From positions 1 to 45,005 of the forward strand of contig JAABSM010000024.1 in NCBI GenBank assembly GCA_011390365.1: DNA of 45,005 nt, given 5' to 3'. Numbering within the stretch: the first letter of the stretch is position 1; each line of letters opens with the position of its first letter. Both the position numbers and the translations under genes were made by a program. This document shows, in pieces, positions 1 through 7,980 of the stretch. Source of the DNA: Gammaproteobacteria bacterium. GTDB lineage: Bacteria; Pseudomonadota; Gammaproteobacteria; Chromatiales; Chromatiaceae. The notes under the pieces were generated by a model, which worked only from the letters and a program-made list of their open reading frames with translations, ran no database searches and had not been told where the DNA came from.

Positions 1-1
1 C

Positions 2-3000
2 CGTAGTCGGCTGGTGGGGGATTTGGTGGGAACCCTGTTCAAGTCCTACGGCCAGATGGCCAATGCCGAGGGCGGCGGCTATGTGGAGTTTGACGAAGGG
101 TTGCGGGTGATGACCCAGCACGCCAAGGACCTGGGCTATGACGGGGTGATCCTGTTTCTGGATGAGCTGATCCTGTGGCTGGCCAGCCGCTTGTCGGATC
201 AGGCCTTCATCCATAACGAGATCCAGAAGGTGGTGAAGCTGGTGGAGACGGGCATCCCCCGCGCCCTGCCGCTGGTGAGCTTCATCGCCCGCCAGCGCGA
301 CCTGCGGGAGTTCGTGGGGGATCAGTATTCCGGGGTGCAGCAGACCATCCTCAGCGATTCCCTGAAGCACTGGGAGGGACGCTTCCACACCATCACCCTG
401 GAGGATCGCAACCTGCCGGTGATCGCGGAGAAGCGGCTGTTGCGGCCCGTGGATGAATCGGCGCGGGCGGCCATCGACCAGGCCTTCGCCCAGACCGAGA
501 AGATGCGCGAGGAGGCCTTCAGCCTGCTGCTGACCAGCCAGGGCGACCGCCAGCAGTTCCGCCAGCTCTACCCCTTCAGTCCGGCCCTGATTCAGGCGCT
601 GGTGGCCCTCTCCTCGGCCCTGCAACGGGAGCGCACGGCGCTCAAGGTGATGTTGCTGTTGCTGGTGGAGCAGCGCGAGACGCTGGAGCTGGGCAAGGTG
701 ATCCCGGTGGGGGATCTGTACGATGTCATCGCCTCGGAGGCGGAGCCCTTTTCGGAGCAGATGCGGCTGCACTTCGACAATGCCCGCCTGTTGCTGGAGC
801 GCAAGCTGATTCCACTGCTGGAGGGGGAGCACAGGCTGGAGTCCGTGGCCCTCGATGGACTGGCGGCGGACGATCCGGCGCGTCAGGCCTTCGCCAACGA
901 CCTGCGGCTGATGAAGACCCTGCTGCTCGCCGCGCTGGTACCCGAGGTGGAGAGCTTCAAGCTGCTCACCGCCACCAAGCTGGCGGCGCTGAACCACGGC
1001 ACCATCCGGTCGCCCATCCCGGGCCGCGAGGCCCAGACCGTGTTGCAGAAGTGCCGCAAGTGGGCGGGCCAGGTGGGGGAGATCAAGATCTCGGACGACG
1101 CCAATCCCGCCATCGGCATCCAGCTCTCCGGGGTGGATACCGAGAGCATCATCGAGCAGGCGCGCATCAACGATAACGAGGGCAACCGTCGTCGCATGAT
1201 CCGGGAGATGGTGTTCGAGGCCTTCGGCATTCGCGACGACAATCAGCTCTTCATCGAGCATGAGTTCCTGTGGCGCGGCACCCGACGGCGGGTGGAGGTG
1301 GTGTTCCAGAACATTCGCGAGATCAGCGATTACGGCTTTTTCGAGGCGCGGGGCGATGAGTGGAAGGTGATCGTCGATTTTCCCTTCGACAGCGGCACCT
1401 ATTCGCCCACCGACGACCAGGCCAAGGTGCGGGAATTCGAGGCCGAGGGCGGCCAGAGCCGGACCCTGTGCTGGCTGCCCTACTTCTTCAGCGACAACGC
1501 CCAGAAGGGCCTGGGCAAGCTGGTGGTGTTGCAGGAGATCCTCAAGAGCGAGGACAGCTACAACCGTTACAGCGCCCATTTGAGCCCCCAGGACCGGGCC
1601 AGCGCCCGCACCCTGCTGGATAACCAGCGCAGCCAGTTGCGCCAGCAGATTCGGGATTACCTGATCGGGGCCTATGGGGTGGCGGCGCCTCAGCAGGGGA
1701 GCCTGCAACACGACGGGCTGTTGCAGAACCAGGTGATGTCGCTGCAACCCGGCTTCACCCCCAAGCTGCCCCAGGGCGCCACCATGCAGAAGGCCTTCGA
1801 GCAGTTGTTGGGGCAGGCGCTGGCCTTTCAGTATCCGGACCACCCGGAGTTCGAGGCCGAGGTGCGCATCACCGATCTGGGCAAGGTGTTCACCGAGCTG
1901 CGGCGGGCGATTCACGCGGAGAACGGGCGCATCGATGTGGAGAGCCCGCTGCGCCCGCTGATGCGGCAAATCGCCCAGCCCCTGAAGCTGGGCGAGATGC
2001 ACGAGCGCCACTTCATCTTCAAGCCCGACTGGCCCCAACATCTAGCGCGAGAGATTGCGCGGGATGCCGAGGGAGACGATGGGCTGACGGCGGCGGCCCT
2101 GCGCCGGGCCATGGACCTGCCCAAGCCCAAGGGGTTGCCGACGGAGGTGCGGAATCTGTTGATTCTGGTCTTCGCCGAGCATGGCCAGTATGCCTTCACC
2201 CTGCATGGCGGTCCCTTCGACGATGTGAACCTGAAGGGGATCCGCGACGAGCTGGTGTTGATCCGCCAGGAGTTGGCCGAGCCCCAGACCTGGAAGGCGG
2301 CGGTGGACAACGCCGGCGCGCTGTTCGGGGTTACGGTCAGCCCGCTGCGCACCGCCAATAATCAGAACGATCTACAGAAGAAGGTCCGAGAGGAGGTATC
2401 GGGGCTGCTGGAGGATTGCCGAAGCCTGGTGGGCGAGCTGGAACCCCTGTGCCGCAAGCTGGCCCTCCCGGCCGACGCCAATCGGCTGCGCAATGCCCAA
2501 CTGGCGGTGGAGCTGCTGGAATCCCTGACCAAGCTGGAGGGGCCGGAACTGGCGGGGGCGCTGGCGGCGGTAAAACCCGTCACCTCGCTGCCGGCGCTGG
2601 CCGCCAGCCTCCAGTCCGCCAACCGGGTGAGCCATGCCCTGGCGGATAACAACTGGGCGCTATTGGAAGGCGTGTGGCAGAGCCATCCCGAGGAGAGCAA
2701 GGCGATCCGCAAGGCGGTGATCGACGCGCTGGCGGCGGATGAGTTGGTGATCCGGCTGGCGGAGGCGCTCAGGCAGGCGCAGCGGGATGCGACGGCGGTC
2801 CTGACCCAGGCGCAACCCAAGCCGCCGGAACCGCCCGTTGCCCCGAAACCACCGCAACCAGGCAAGAAGGTGCTGCGCAGCGAGTCCAAGCAGGGGCTGA
2901 ACGCGGATCAGGCCCGCGCCCTGCTCGGCGAGATCGAGCAGGAACTGAGCGGGGGCGTGACCCTGGATATCGAATTCACCCTGACCCGGGACGAGGCCCA

Positions 3001-3007
3001 GTCGTAA
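2..3007 (+). CDS. pglY: PglY/BrxC-family BREX ATPase, 3' part (5' end outside window)
   Basis: Large P-loop ATPase subunit of a BREX phage-resistance system. The frame is open to the left window edge, so the gene starts upstream; the first in-window GTG at 14 is unlikely to be the true start. About 1000 codons remain. A Walker-B-like stretch (VILFLDEL, Asp at 161-163) is visible; the Walker A motif must lie off the window. The C-terminal part is rich in Ala/Gln/Leu helices with a proline-rich linker (about 2815-2865) before a short conserved tail. The stop overlaps the pglZ start by one base (TAATG), so the two are translationally coupled. The assignment rests on the coupled pglZ and on brxD and brxHI downstream, plus similarity to PglY as I remember it; BrxC of a type 6 system is the alternative. 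Base composition is like the host core genes, not AT-rich. Confidence 0.75.
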   Translation, partial: RSRLVGDLVGTLFKSYGQMANAEGGGYVEFDEGLRVMTQHAKDLGYDGVILFLDELILWLASRLSDQAFIHNEIQKVVKLVETGIPRALPLVSFIARQRDLREFVGDQYSGVQQTILSDSLKHWEGRFHTITLEDRNLPVIAEKRLLRPVDESARAAIDQAFAQTEKMREEAFSLLLTSQGDRQQFRQLYPFSPALIQALVALSSALQRERTALKVMLLLLVEQRETLELGKVIPVGDLYDVIASEAEPFSEQMRLHFDNARLLLERKLIPLLEGEHRLESVALDGLAADDPARQAFANDLRLMKTLLLAALVPEVESFKLLTATKLAALNHGTIRSPIPGREAQTVLQKCRKWAGQVGEIKISDDANPAIGIQLSGVDTESIIEQARINDNEGNRRRMIREMVFEAFGIRDDNQLFIEHEFLWRGTRRRVEVVFQNIREISDYGFFEARGDEWKVIVDFPFDSGTYSPTDDQAKVREFEAEGGQSRTLCWLPYFFSDNAQKGLGKLVVLQEILKSEDSYNRYSAHLSPQDRASARTLLDNQRSQLRQQIRDYLIGAYGVAAPQQGSLQHDGLLQNQVMSLQPGFTPKLPQGATMQKAFEQLLGQALAFQYPDHPEFEAEVRITDLGKVFTELRRAIHAENGRIDVESPLRPLMRQIAQPLKLGEMHERHFIFKPDWPQHLAREIARDAEGDDGLTAAALRRAMDLPKPKGLPTEVRNLLILVFAEHGQYAFTLHGGPFDDVNLKGIRDELVLIRQELAEPQTWKAAVDNAGALFGVTVSPLRTANNQNDLQKKVREEVSGLLEDCRSLVGELEPLCRKLALPADANRLRNAQLAVELLESLTKLEGPELAGALAAVKPVTSLPALAASLQSANRVSHALADNNWALLEGVWQSHPEESKAIRKAVIDALAADELVIRLAEALRQAQRDATAVLTQAQPKPPEPPVAPKPPQPGKKVLRSESKQGLNADQARALLGEIEQELSGGVTLDIEFTLTRDEAQS

Positions 3008-5730
3008 TGGAGGCGGTGGCGCCCGGGCCGGTGGCGGCCCAGTTGCAGGCGATCCTCGACCAGGACCCGGCGGCGGACCGGATCGCGCTGGTGTGGCACG
3101 AGCCGCTGATACCGAGCGAGCTGGACCATCAACTGGGCGCCATTGCCATGCGGCTGGTCTGGTGCCCTTCGCAGCTGGCGATGCGGGAGCAGTTGGTGGA
3201 GCAGCAGTTGATGGAGCATCAGGGCGGCTCGCGGCGGCTGGTGCTCCTCTCCCCCTTCAACGCCAGTCAAATGGCCAAGGATCTGCTGGCCCGGCTGTGG
3301 GCCAACGAGCCCAGGCACATCAGCCCCTGGCGCACCCTGCAACAGCTGCTGCGGGTGGCGCAGATCGATCCGCGTCTCACCGGCAAGGGGTATCGCTGGA
3401 TCGCCGAGACCCTGTTGGACTGCCACGACCGCTACCGCTCGCGGATCCGCTTCGGCGAGGTGCTGGATTTCGATCAGGCCTGGCGGGCCTTGGCCATCGG
3501 GCTGCTCGATTACCAGGAGCCGGCGGTGGATCTGGAGTCGCTGCTGAACTGGTCCCTGCAAGCAGGAGCGGCGGAGCGGGCCGCCGCCGCACCCGAGCCG
3601 GTGGTGGAGCATTTGAATGGCTGGTTGGGACCCCGGTTGGGAGAGACGGCGGCGCTGATCCAGCTGTTGTGGCGGCAAGGCCATGCCGGGGCGCTGGTCT
3701 CCATCGGGCTGGCGTGCGACCTGCTCTACGACCCGGAGCAGCGACTGGATCAGGCGATCTTTCAGGCCCGCGGGGCCTTTCGCGAGCGCTACCTGGGCGG
3801 GGCGGCCATCGGCGAGGAGGTGCTTGCAGGGTTCGGCCAACGGGCCCGGGATTCCATCCGCCGCCAGTTGAGCCAGGGTGAACGCAGTAGGCTGGCGGGG
3901 GCGCTGGGCCAGGCGGAGCAGGCCCTGGCCAGCCTGGATGCCATGGCGCTGGTGGCGCGTTCGGATCTGCTGATCGGGGCCTTCGAGCAGCGGCTGAATG
4001 GATTCGCTGAGGCGTTGGCCCAGGCGCTGAAGGGCAAGCGCGACAAGACCGCCGAGCTTGGAGCAGCGCTGGAGGCCTTGCGCCGTCATCAATTGGCGGA
4101 AGTACGCAAGGATCAGGTAGGCGCCGCCGAACTGGCGGTGCGCCTGTGCGGTTGGCTGACTCGGGTTTCGTTGGAATCCAAGGGCGTCACCGAGTTGATC
4201 CGGGGTTTTGTTGCCGATGGCGGCTTCGTGGATTGGGCGCGCAGCCGAATCTGGGCCGGCGACGAACACGAGGCGGTGAGCCAGGCCTATGGCCTGCTGC
4301 TGAAGAAGGTGACGGAACGGCGCGAGGGGATGAATCAAAGGCTGGGCGCCCAGCTGGATGCCATTGCCCGGGGGGATCGTCTGGGGGCGGGCATCTGGCC
4401 GGTGGAGCAGGCCCTGGACGGAGTCATCGCGCCGTTGGCGAAGCAACACCCGTTGTTGTTGCTGGTGCTGGACGGCATGAGTCAGGCGGTCTACCGGGAG
4501 TTGGCGGACGACCTGTTGCGCCGCCATTGGGTGGAGCTGCAACGCAGTGACGCCGAAGGACCGGAGTGCCTGATCGCCGCCCTGCCCTCCATCACCCGCA
4601 TCAGTCGTTACGCCCTATTGGCCGGAAAATTGGGCGAAGGCGGGAGTGGTGACGAGAAGAAGGCCTTTTCGGGCCATTCGGGACTGCGCGGCGTCTGTTC
4701 CACCAAGTTTCCACCGCGACTTTTCCACAAGGCGGATCTGCAACAGGAGGGCAGCGGCGCACTCTCCAGCAATGTCCGAGAGCTAATCGCCGGTAGCGAG
4801 CATCGGGTGATCGGCGCGGTGATCAACGCCATCGACGATCAATTGAGCAGCAACGCCCAACTCGCCATCCGTTGGGGCGTGGAATCCATCTCGCTGTTGC
4901 GCCACATCCTGGAGGCGGCCCGGGAATCGGGGCGGATGGTGATCCTGACCAGCGACCATGGGCACGTATTGGATCACGACATGAAGTATCGCAAGAGCAG
5001 TGGCGACGCGGAACGTTTCAGGAGTGCCGACGAAAAGCCCTCGGCGGATGAGGTGCTGGTGGAGGGCGAGCGGGTTGTACTGCCGGGCCAGCGAGTACTG
5101 CTACCCTGGTCGGAGCGGGTGCGCTACGGCAAGCAAAAGATGGGCTATCACGGCGGCGCCAGCCTGCAAGAGCTGGCGATCCCCTTCGGCGTGTTTCGCA
5201 ACGCGGGGGAAACCGAGGTGATAGATGGCTGGCAAGAGGCCCCTCGACAGGAGCCTTCCTGGTGGCGACTTCAAAAAGAAGTCGAGACGCCGGAGTCGAA
5301 GCCGGCGCCGACCGTAATCCCGCCGAGCAAACCCTCATCGGGTAAAAAGGCCAAGCAGGAAGGGCAGATGGGGGACCTGTTCGAGCAACCCCCGGCCGCA
5401 CCGAGCGCCGAAGCAGAACCGCAAGACTGGATCGAGGCATTGCTGAACTCGCCGGTGTACGCCGAGATGAAGGCGCGCGCCGGGCGGGTGACCATTCGCG
5501 AGGAGCAATTACGCCAATTGCTGCAACTGCTGCAAGCCGGCGGCGGACAGCAGATGCCCGCCGCCATCGCCGAGCAGCTGAACCTCCCGGCCATTCGGGC
5601 CAACGGTTTCCTGGCCGGGGCGCAGAAGGTCCTGAATGTGGACGGCTACGCCGTACTCACCATCGACCGCGCCTCCAGGACCGTCCGGCTCAATATCGAA
5701 TCCTTGAAGACGCAATTCGAGATTGATTGA
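3007..5730 (+). CDS. pglZ: BREX alkaline-phosphatase-like protein PglZ
   Basis: PglZ is the hallmark BREX protein, a member of the alkaline-phosphatase superfamily needed for phage exclusion and host methylation. This one has 907 residues. The N-terminal half is helical and carries no motif I recognise. The phosphatase-like core spans about residues 480-730: a strand ending in LVLDGMS (Asp489), TSDHGH (Asp650, His651, His653) and YHGGAS (His715), which fit the metal-ligand positions of the superfamily. A Pro/Lys-rich linker (about 765-800) leads to a C-terminal helical domain. The ATG overlaps the upstream stop by one base, so the start is secure. The gene ends 11 bp before a REP/RAYT insertion that separates it from brxD. 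Calling it PglZ is firm; catalytic activity is inferred from the retained residues. Confidence 0.9.
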   Translation: MEAVAPGPVAAQLQAILDQDPAADRIALVWHEPLIPSELDHQLGAIAMRLVWCPSQLAMREQLVEQQLMEHQGGSRRLVLLSPFNASQMAKDLLARLWANEPRHISPWRTLQQLLRVAQIDPRLTGKGYRWIAETLLDCHDRYRSRIRFGEVLDFDQAWRALAIGLLDYQEPAVDLESLLNWSLQAGAAERAAAAPEPVVEHLNGWLGPRLGETAALIQLLWRQGHAGALVSIGLACDLLYDPEQRLDQAIFQARGAFRERYLGGAAIGEEVLAGFGQRARDSIRRQLSQGERSRLAGALGQAEQALASLDAMALVARSDLLIGAFEQRLNGFAEALAQALKGKRDKTAELGAALEALRRHQLAEVRKDQVGAAELAVRLCGWLTRVSLESKGVTELIRGFVADGGFVDWARSRIWAGDEHEAVSQAYGLLLKKVTERREGMNQRLGAQLDAIARGDRLGAGIWPVEQALDGVIAPLAKQHPLLLLVLDGMSQAVYRELADDLLRRHWVELQRSDAEGPECLIAALPSITRISRYALLAGKLGEGGSGDEKKAFSGHSGLRGVCSTKFPPRLFHKADLQQEGSGALSSNVRELIAGSEHRVIGAVINAIDDQLSSNAQLAIRWGVESISLLRHILEAARESGRMVILTSDHGHVLDHDMKYRKSSGDAERFRSADEKPSADEVLVEGERVVLPGQRVLLPWSERVRYGKQKMGYHGGASLQELAIPFGVFRNAGETEVIDGWQEAPRQEPSWWRLQKEVETPESKPAPTVIPPSKPSSGKKAKQEGQMGDLFEQPPAAPSAEAEPQDWIEALLNSPVYAEMKARAGRVTIREEQLRQLLQLLQAGGGQQMPAAIAEQLNLPAIRANGFLAGAQKVLNVDGYAVLTIDRASRTVRLNIESLKTQFEID

Positions 5731-5741
5731 TGCTGACTCGC

Positions 5742-5795
5742 CTCGTTACCAAGCTCTGCTTGGTAATGCCTGCGCGCCAAGCTCCGCTTGGCGTG
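5742..5795 (-). repeat. REP pair (BIME), left end, inverted
   Basis: Two adjacent palindromes: GTTACCAAG-CTCTG-CTTGGTAAT (about 5745-5767) and GCCAAGCTCCGCTTGGC (about 5776-5792). Read on the minus strand it has the same order and sequence as the pair at 6546-6598, so it is the inverted partner of the right end of the RAYT unit. Confidence 0.85.
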
Positions 5796-5897
5796 GCTCG
5801 CAAAAACCCGTAAGCTAATCGGATAAACCAAACTCTGTCGACTGGCCCAAGCATTCAGCTGCGTGGCCGTTAAGGAAACCGGCGTGACACTCGCTTC

Positions 5898-5961
5898 ACG
5901 GCAAGCAGAGCTTGCTGGACAGGCGCTTGCACCTCGTTACCAAGCAGAGCTTGGTAACGAG
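5898..5961 (+). repeat. REP pair (BIME), upstream of the transposase gene
   Basis: GCAAGCAGAGCTTGC (5901-5915) followed by a perfect palindrome at 5933-5961 with 13-bp arms (CTCGTTACCAAGC) and a 3-base loop. It has the same layout and orientation as the pair at 6546-6598, with 12 extra bases between the two hairpins. It lies 40 bp upstream of the RAYT start. Confidence 0.85.
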
Positions 5962-6001
5962 AGGTATGAGAGAAACGAAATGAGATAATGGAGGTGATCC
6001 C

Positions 6002-6535
6002 ATGGGCCGTAGCCGCTATCGAATCCTCGATGAGCAATACCCTTACTTCCACACAGCAACAATCGTCGGATGGCAGCCGGTTTTTACACGGAAAGAATCA
6101 GCGCAGATCCTGCTCGATAGTTTCACCTGGCTGCAAACCAACACGGATTTTAGGCTCCATGGCTTTGTGATTCTCGAAAATCATGTCCATTTTATCGCTA
6201 CCGCTTCTGAGCATTCGCGACGCATTCAACAATTCAAGTCGTTTACGGCAAGGAAGCTCATCGATTTACTGGAAGAACGTGGGGCTGCGACCATTTTGCG
6301 GCATCTGGCATTCTACAAACGCAAGGACAAGACGCAAAGCCAATACCAGCTCTGGCAGGAAGGAACCCACCCTGAAGAGATGGCGAACGAAACGATGCTT
6401 CGGCAACGGCTGGAATATATCCACAATAACCCCGTCGAGCGAGGCTATGTCGATACGGCAGAGCATTGGCGCTATTCCAGTGCCAGGAATTATACAGGGC
6501 AGGAAGGGCTGGTTTCGGTTGATATACTGAGTTGA
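6002..6535 (+). CDS. REP-associated tyrosine transposase (RAYT, IS200-like HUH family)
   Basis: A 177-residue single-strand transposase of the Y1/IS200-like group that binds and cleaves REP hairpins. The HUH metal-binding pair is present as ENHVHF (His61, His63). Downstream are several tyrosines (105, 115, 139), one of which should be the nucleophile; Tyr115 lies at about the distance from HUH expected for the family, but I cannot fix it without an alignment. The C-terminal block YIHNNPVERGYV is the usual RAYT signature. A strong ribosome site (GGAGGTGA, 5990-5997) stands just before the ATG. REP pairs flank it on both sides. The usual family motif reads PNHVH; here it is ENHVH, so this is a divergent subgroup. 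It looks intact and could be active. Confidence 0.85.
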   Translation: MGRSRYRILDEQYPYFHTATIVGWQPVFTRKESAQILLDSFTWLQTNTDFRLHGFVILENHVHFIATASEHSRRIQQFKSFTARKLIDLLEERGAATILRHLAFYKRKDKTQSQYQLWQEGTHPEEMANETMLRQRLEYIHNNPVERGYVDTAEHWRYSSARNYTGQEGLVSVDILS

Positions 6536-6545
6536 TATCGATAAC

Positions 6546-6598
6546 ACGGCAAGCAGAGCTTGCTGCGCAGGCATTACCAAGCAGAGCTTGGTAACGAG
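6546..6598 (+). repeat. REP pair (BIME), right end of RAYT unit
   Basis: GCAAGCAGAGCTTGC (6549-6563) then ATTACC-AAGCAGAGCTT-GGTAACGAG (6573-6598). The outer 34 bases match the left end of the unit exactly in reverse complement. The element ends 5 bases before the AGGAG ribosome site of brxD. Confidence 0.85.
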
Positions 6599-6616
6599 AG
6601 AACAGGAGCAAAAGAC

Positions 6617-7930
6617 TTGATCAGCAAGCAGCGCCGGGAAGACATTATCGATGCCCTGCGCCGGGGTACGGTGCCGCAATATGGGCTGGACGCGTTGGCG
6701 GTGGGGCTTGCCCGCTTTGAGCCCACCTTCAGCGAGGAGCTGCAAAAGGTCGCCCGGGGCGGCAGTCAGTTCAAGGCGATTCGCGGTGAATACGGCAGCG
6801 GCAAGACCTTCATCTGTCGTTGGCTGCGTGAACATGCCCATCGCATGGGCTTCGCCTGCGCGGAGGTGCAGGTCTCGGAGACGGAGACCCCGCTGCACCG
6901 CCTGGAGACGGTCTATCGCCGCCTGATGGAGCGCTTGACCACCGGGGACTCGTCTTCCGGGGCCTTTCGCAATGTCATCGATGCCTGGTTCTTCACCCTG
7001 GAGGAAGACGTGATCGCCCAGGGCGAGACCCACCCAGACGATGCGGAGGCCCTGGTCAAGGCCACCGATGCCCTGATGGAAAGCCGTTTGGGCGAGGTGG
7101 TGAAGAGCGCACCGGCCTTCGGCCTCACTTTACGCGCTTATCGCCATGCGATGCTGGAAGGTGAAGAAGAGATCGCCGACGGCCTGCTGGCCTGGATGGC
7201 GGGGCAACCCAATATCTCGGCGGCGGTGAAACGCTATGCCAAGATCAAGGGTGACATCGATCATTTCGGGGCCTTGAGTTTCCTGCAGGGGGTGCTGACC
7301 ATCCTGAAGGATTCGGGGCACCCGGGCCTGCTGTTGGTGCTTGATGAGGTGGAGACCCTGCAACGGATGCGCAGCGACGCAAGGGACAAGAGCCTGAACG
7401 CCCTGCGCCAGATTATGGACGAGGTGGATGCGGGGCGCTTTCCGGGGCTCTATGTGCTGATCACCGGCACGCCGCCCTTCTTCGACGGTCCCATGGGTGT
7501 CCAGCGCCTGCCGCCACTGGCCCAGCGGCTGGCCGTGGATTTTGCCACCGAGGCCCGCTTCGACAACCCTCGGGCGGTGCAAATTCGGCTGCACGGCTTC
7601 GATACCGATTCGTTGGAAGAGGTAGGCCGCAAGGTGCGCGATCTCTATGCCGCCGGGGCTGGCGAGGAACGCATCGGCGGGCGGGTGGACGATGGCTATG
7701 TCGCTGACCTCGCCCGGGCCGTGACCGGAAGCCTCGGCGGCAAGGTGGGCATCGCCCCGCGCATCTTTCTGAAAAAGCTCATCGGCGAGGTGCTGGACCG
7801 CGTGGATCAGTTCGAGGACTTCGATCCCCGGCAACACTATGCCCTGACCATCAATGACTCCGAACTAAACCCGGTAGAGCGGGCGGCCAAGGCAGCCGAC
7901 AGCGTCGATGACATCGAGCTTGATCTGTAG
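6617..7930 (+). CDS. brxD: BREX ATP-binding protein BrxD
   Basis: P-loop ATPase of the BrxD family (DUF2791), found in type 2 and type 6 BREX systems. 437 residues. Walker A is GEYGSGKT (residues 57-64), followed by a conserved helix; Walker B is LLLVLDEVE (Asp243, Glu244). I chose TTG at 6617 because AGGAG at 6604-6608 lies 8 bases upstream and the protein then begins MISKQRREDIIDALRRGTVP, the usual family N-terminus; reading from the earlier ATG at 6560 would start inside the REP hairpin and add REP-encoded residues. It is followed by a REP palindrome and then brxHI. Its role in exclusion is not known in detail; ATP binding is inferred from the motifs. Confidence 0.9.
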   Translation: MISKQRREDIIDALRRGTVPQYGLDALAVGLARFEPTFSEELQKVARGGSQFKAIRGEYGSGKTFICRWLREHAHRMGFACAEVQVSETETPLHRLETVYRRLMERLTTGDSSSGAFRNVIDAWFFTLEEDVIAQGETHPDDAEALVKATDALMESRLGEVVKSAPAFGLTLRAYRHAMLEGEEEIADGLLAWMAGQPNISAAVKRYAKIKGDIDHFGALSFLQGVLTILKDSGHPGLLLVLDEVETLQRMRSDARDKSLNALRQIMDEVDAGRFPGLYVLITGTPPFFDGPMGVQRLPPLAQRLAVDFATEARFDNPRAVQIRLHGFDTDSLEEVGRKVRDLYAAGAGEERIGGRVDDGYVADLARAVTGSLGGKVGIAPRIFLKKLIGEVLDRVDQFEDFDPRQHYALTINDSELNPVERAAKAADSVDDIELDL

Positions 7931-7935
7931 TGTTA

Positions 7936-7964
7936 CTCGTTACCAAGCGGAGCTTGGTAACGAG
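7936..7964 (+). repeat. Solitary REP palindrome between brxD and brxHI
   Basis: A perfect 29-bp palindrome: 13-bp arms (CTCGTTACCAAGC) around GGA. It is the same sequence family as the hairpins of the RAYT unit. It starts 5 bp after the brxD stop and ends 16 bp before the brxHI ATG. Its right edge forms part of the only purine-rich stretch (GAGGGG, 7962-7967) in front of brxHI, so it may affect translation of that gene. Confidence 0.9.
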
Positions 7965-7980
7965 GGGAAAAAACCATCAA

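Larger units (their letters stand above)
5742..6598. mobile_element. RAYT unit bounded by perfect 34-bp inverted repeats
   Basis: A unit of 857 bp fills the gap between pglZ and brxD. Its ends, 5742-5775 and 6565-6598, are exact reverse complements over 34 bp, and weaker similarity continues inward for about 20 bp. Each end is itself a REP-type palindrome (CCAAGC-AGAGCTTGG core). The unit holds one transposase gene (6002-6535) and a third, directly repeated REP pair at 5898-5963. It begins 11 bp after the pglZ stop and ends 18 bp before the brxD start, so neither BREX gene is broken. RAYT enzymes process REP sequences as single strands, which fits hairpin ends; mobilisation of this whole unit is inferred. 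Confidence 0.8.
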
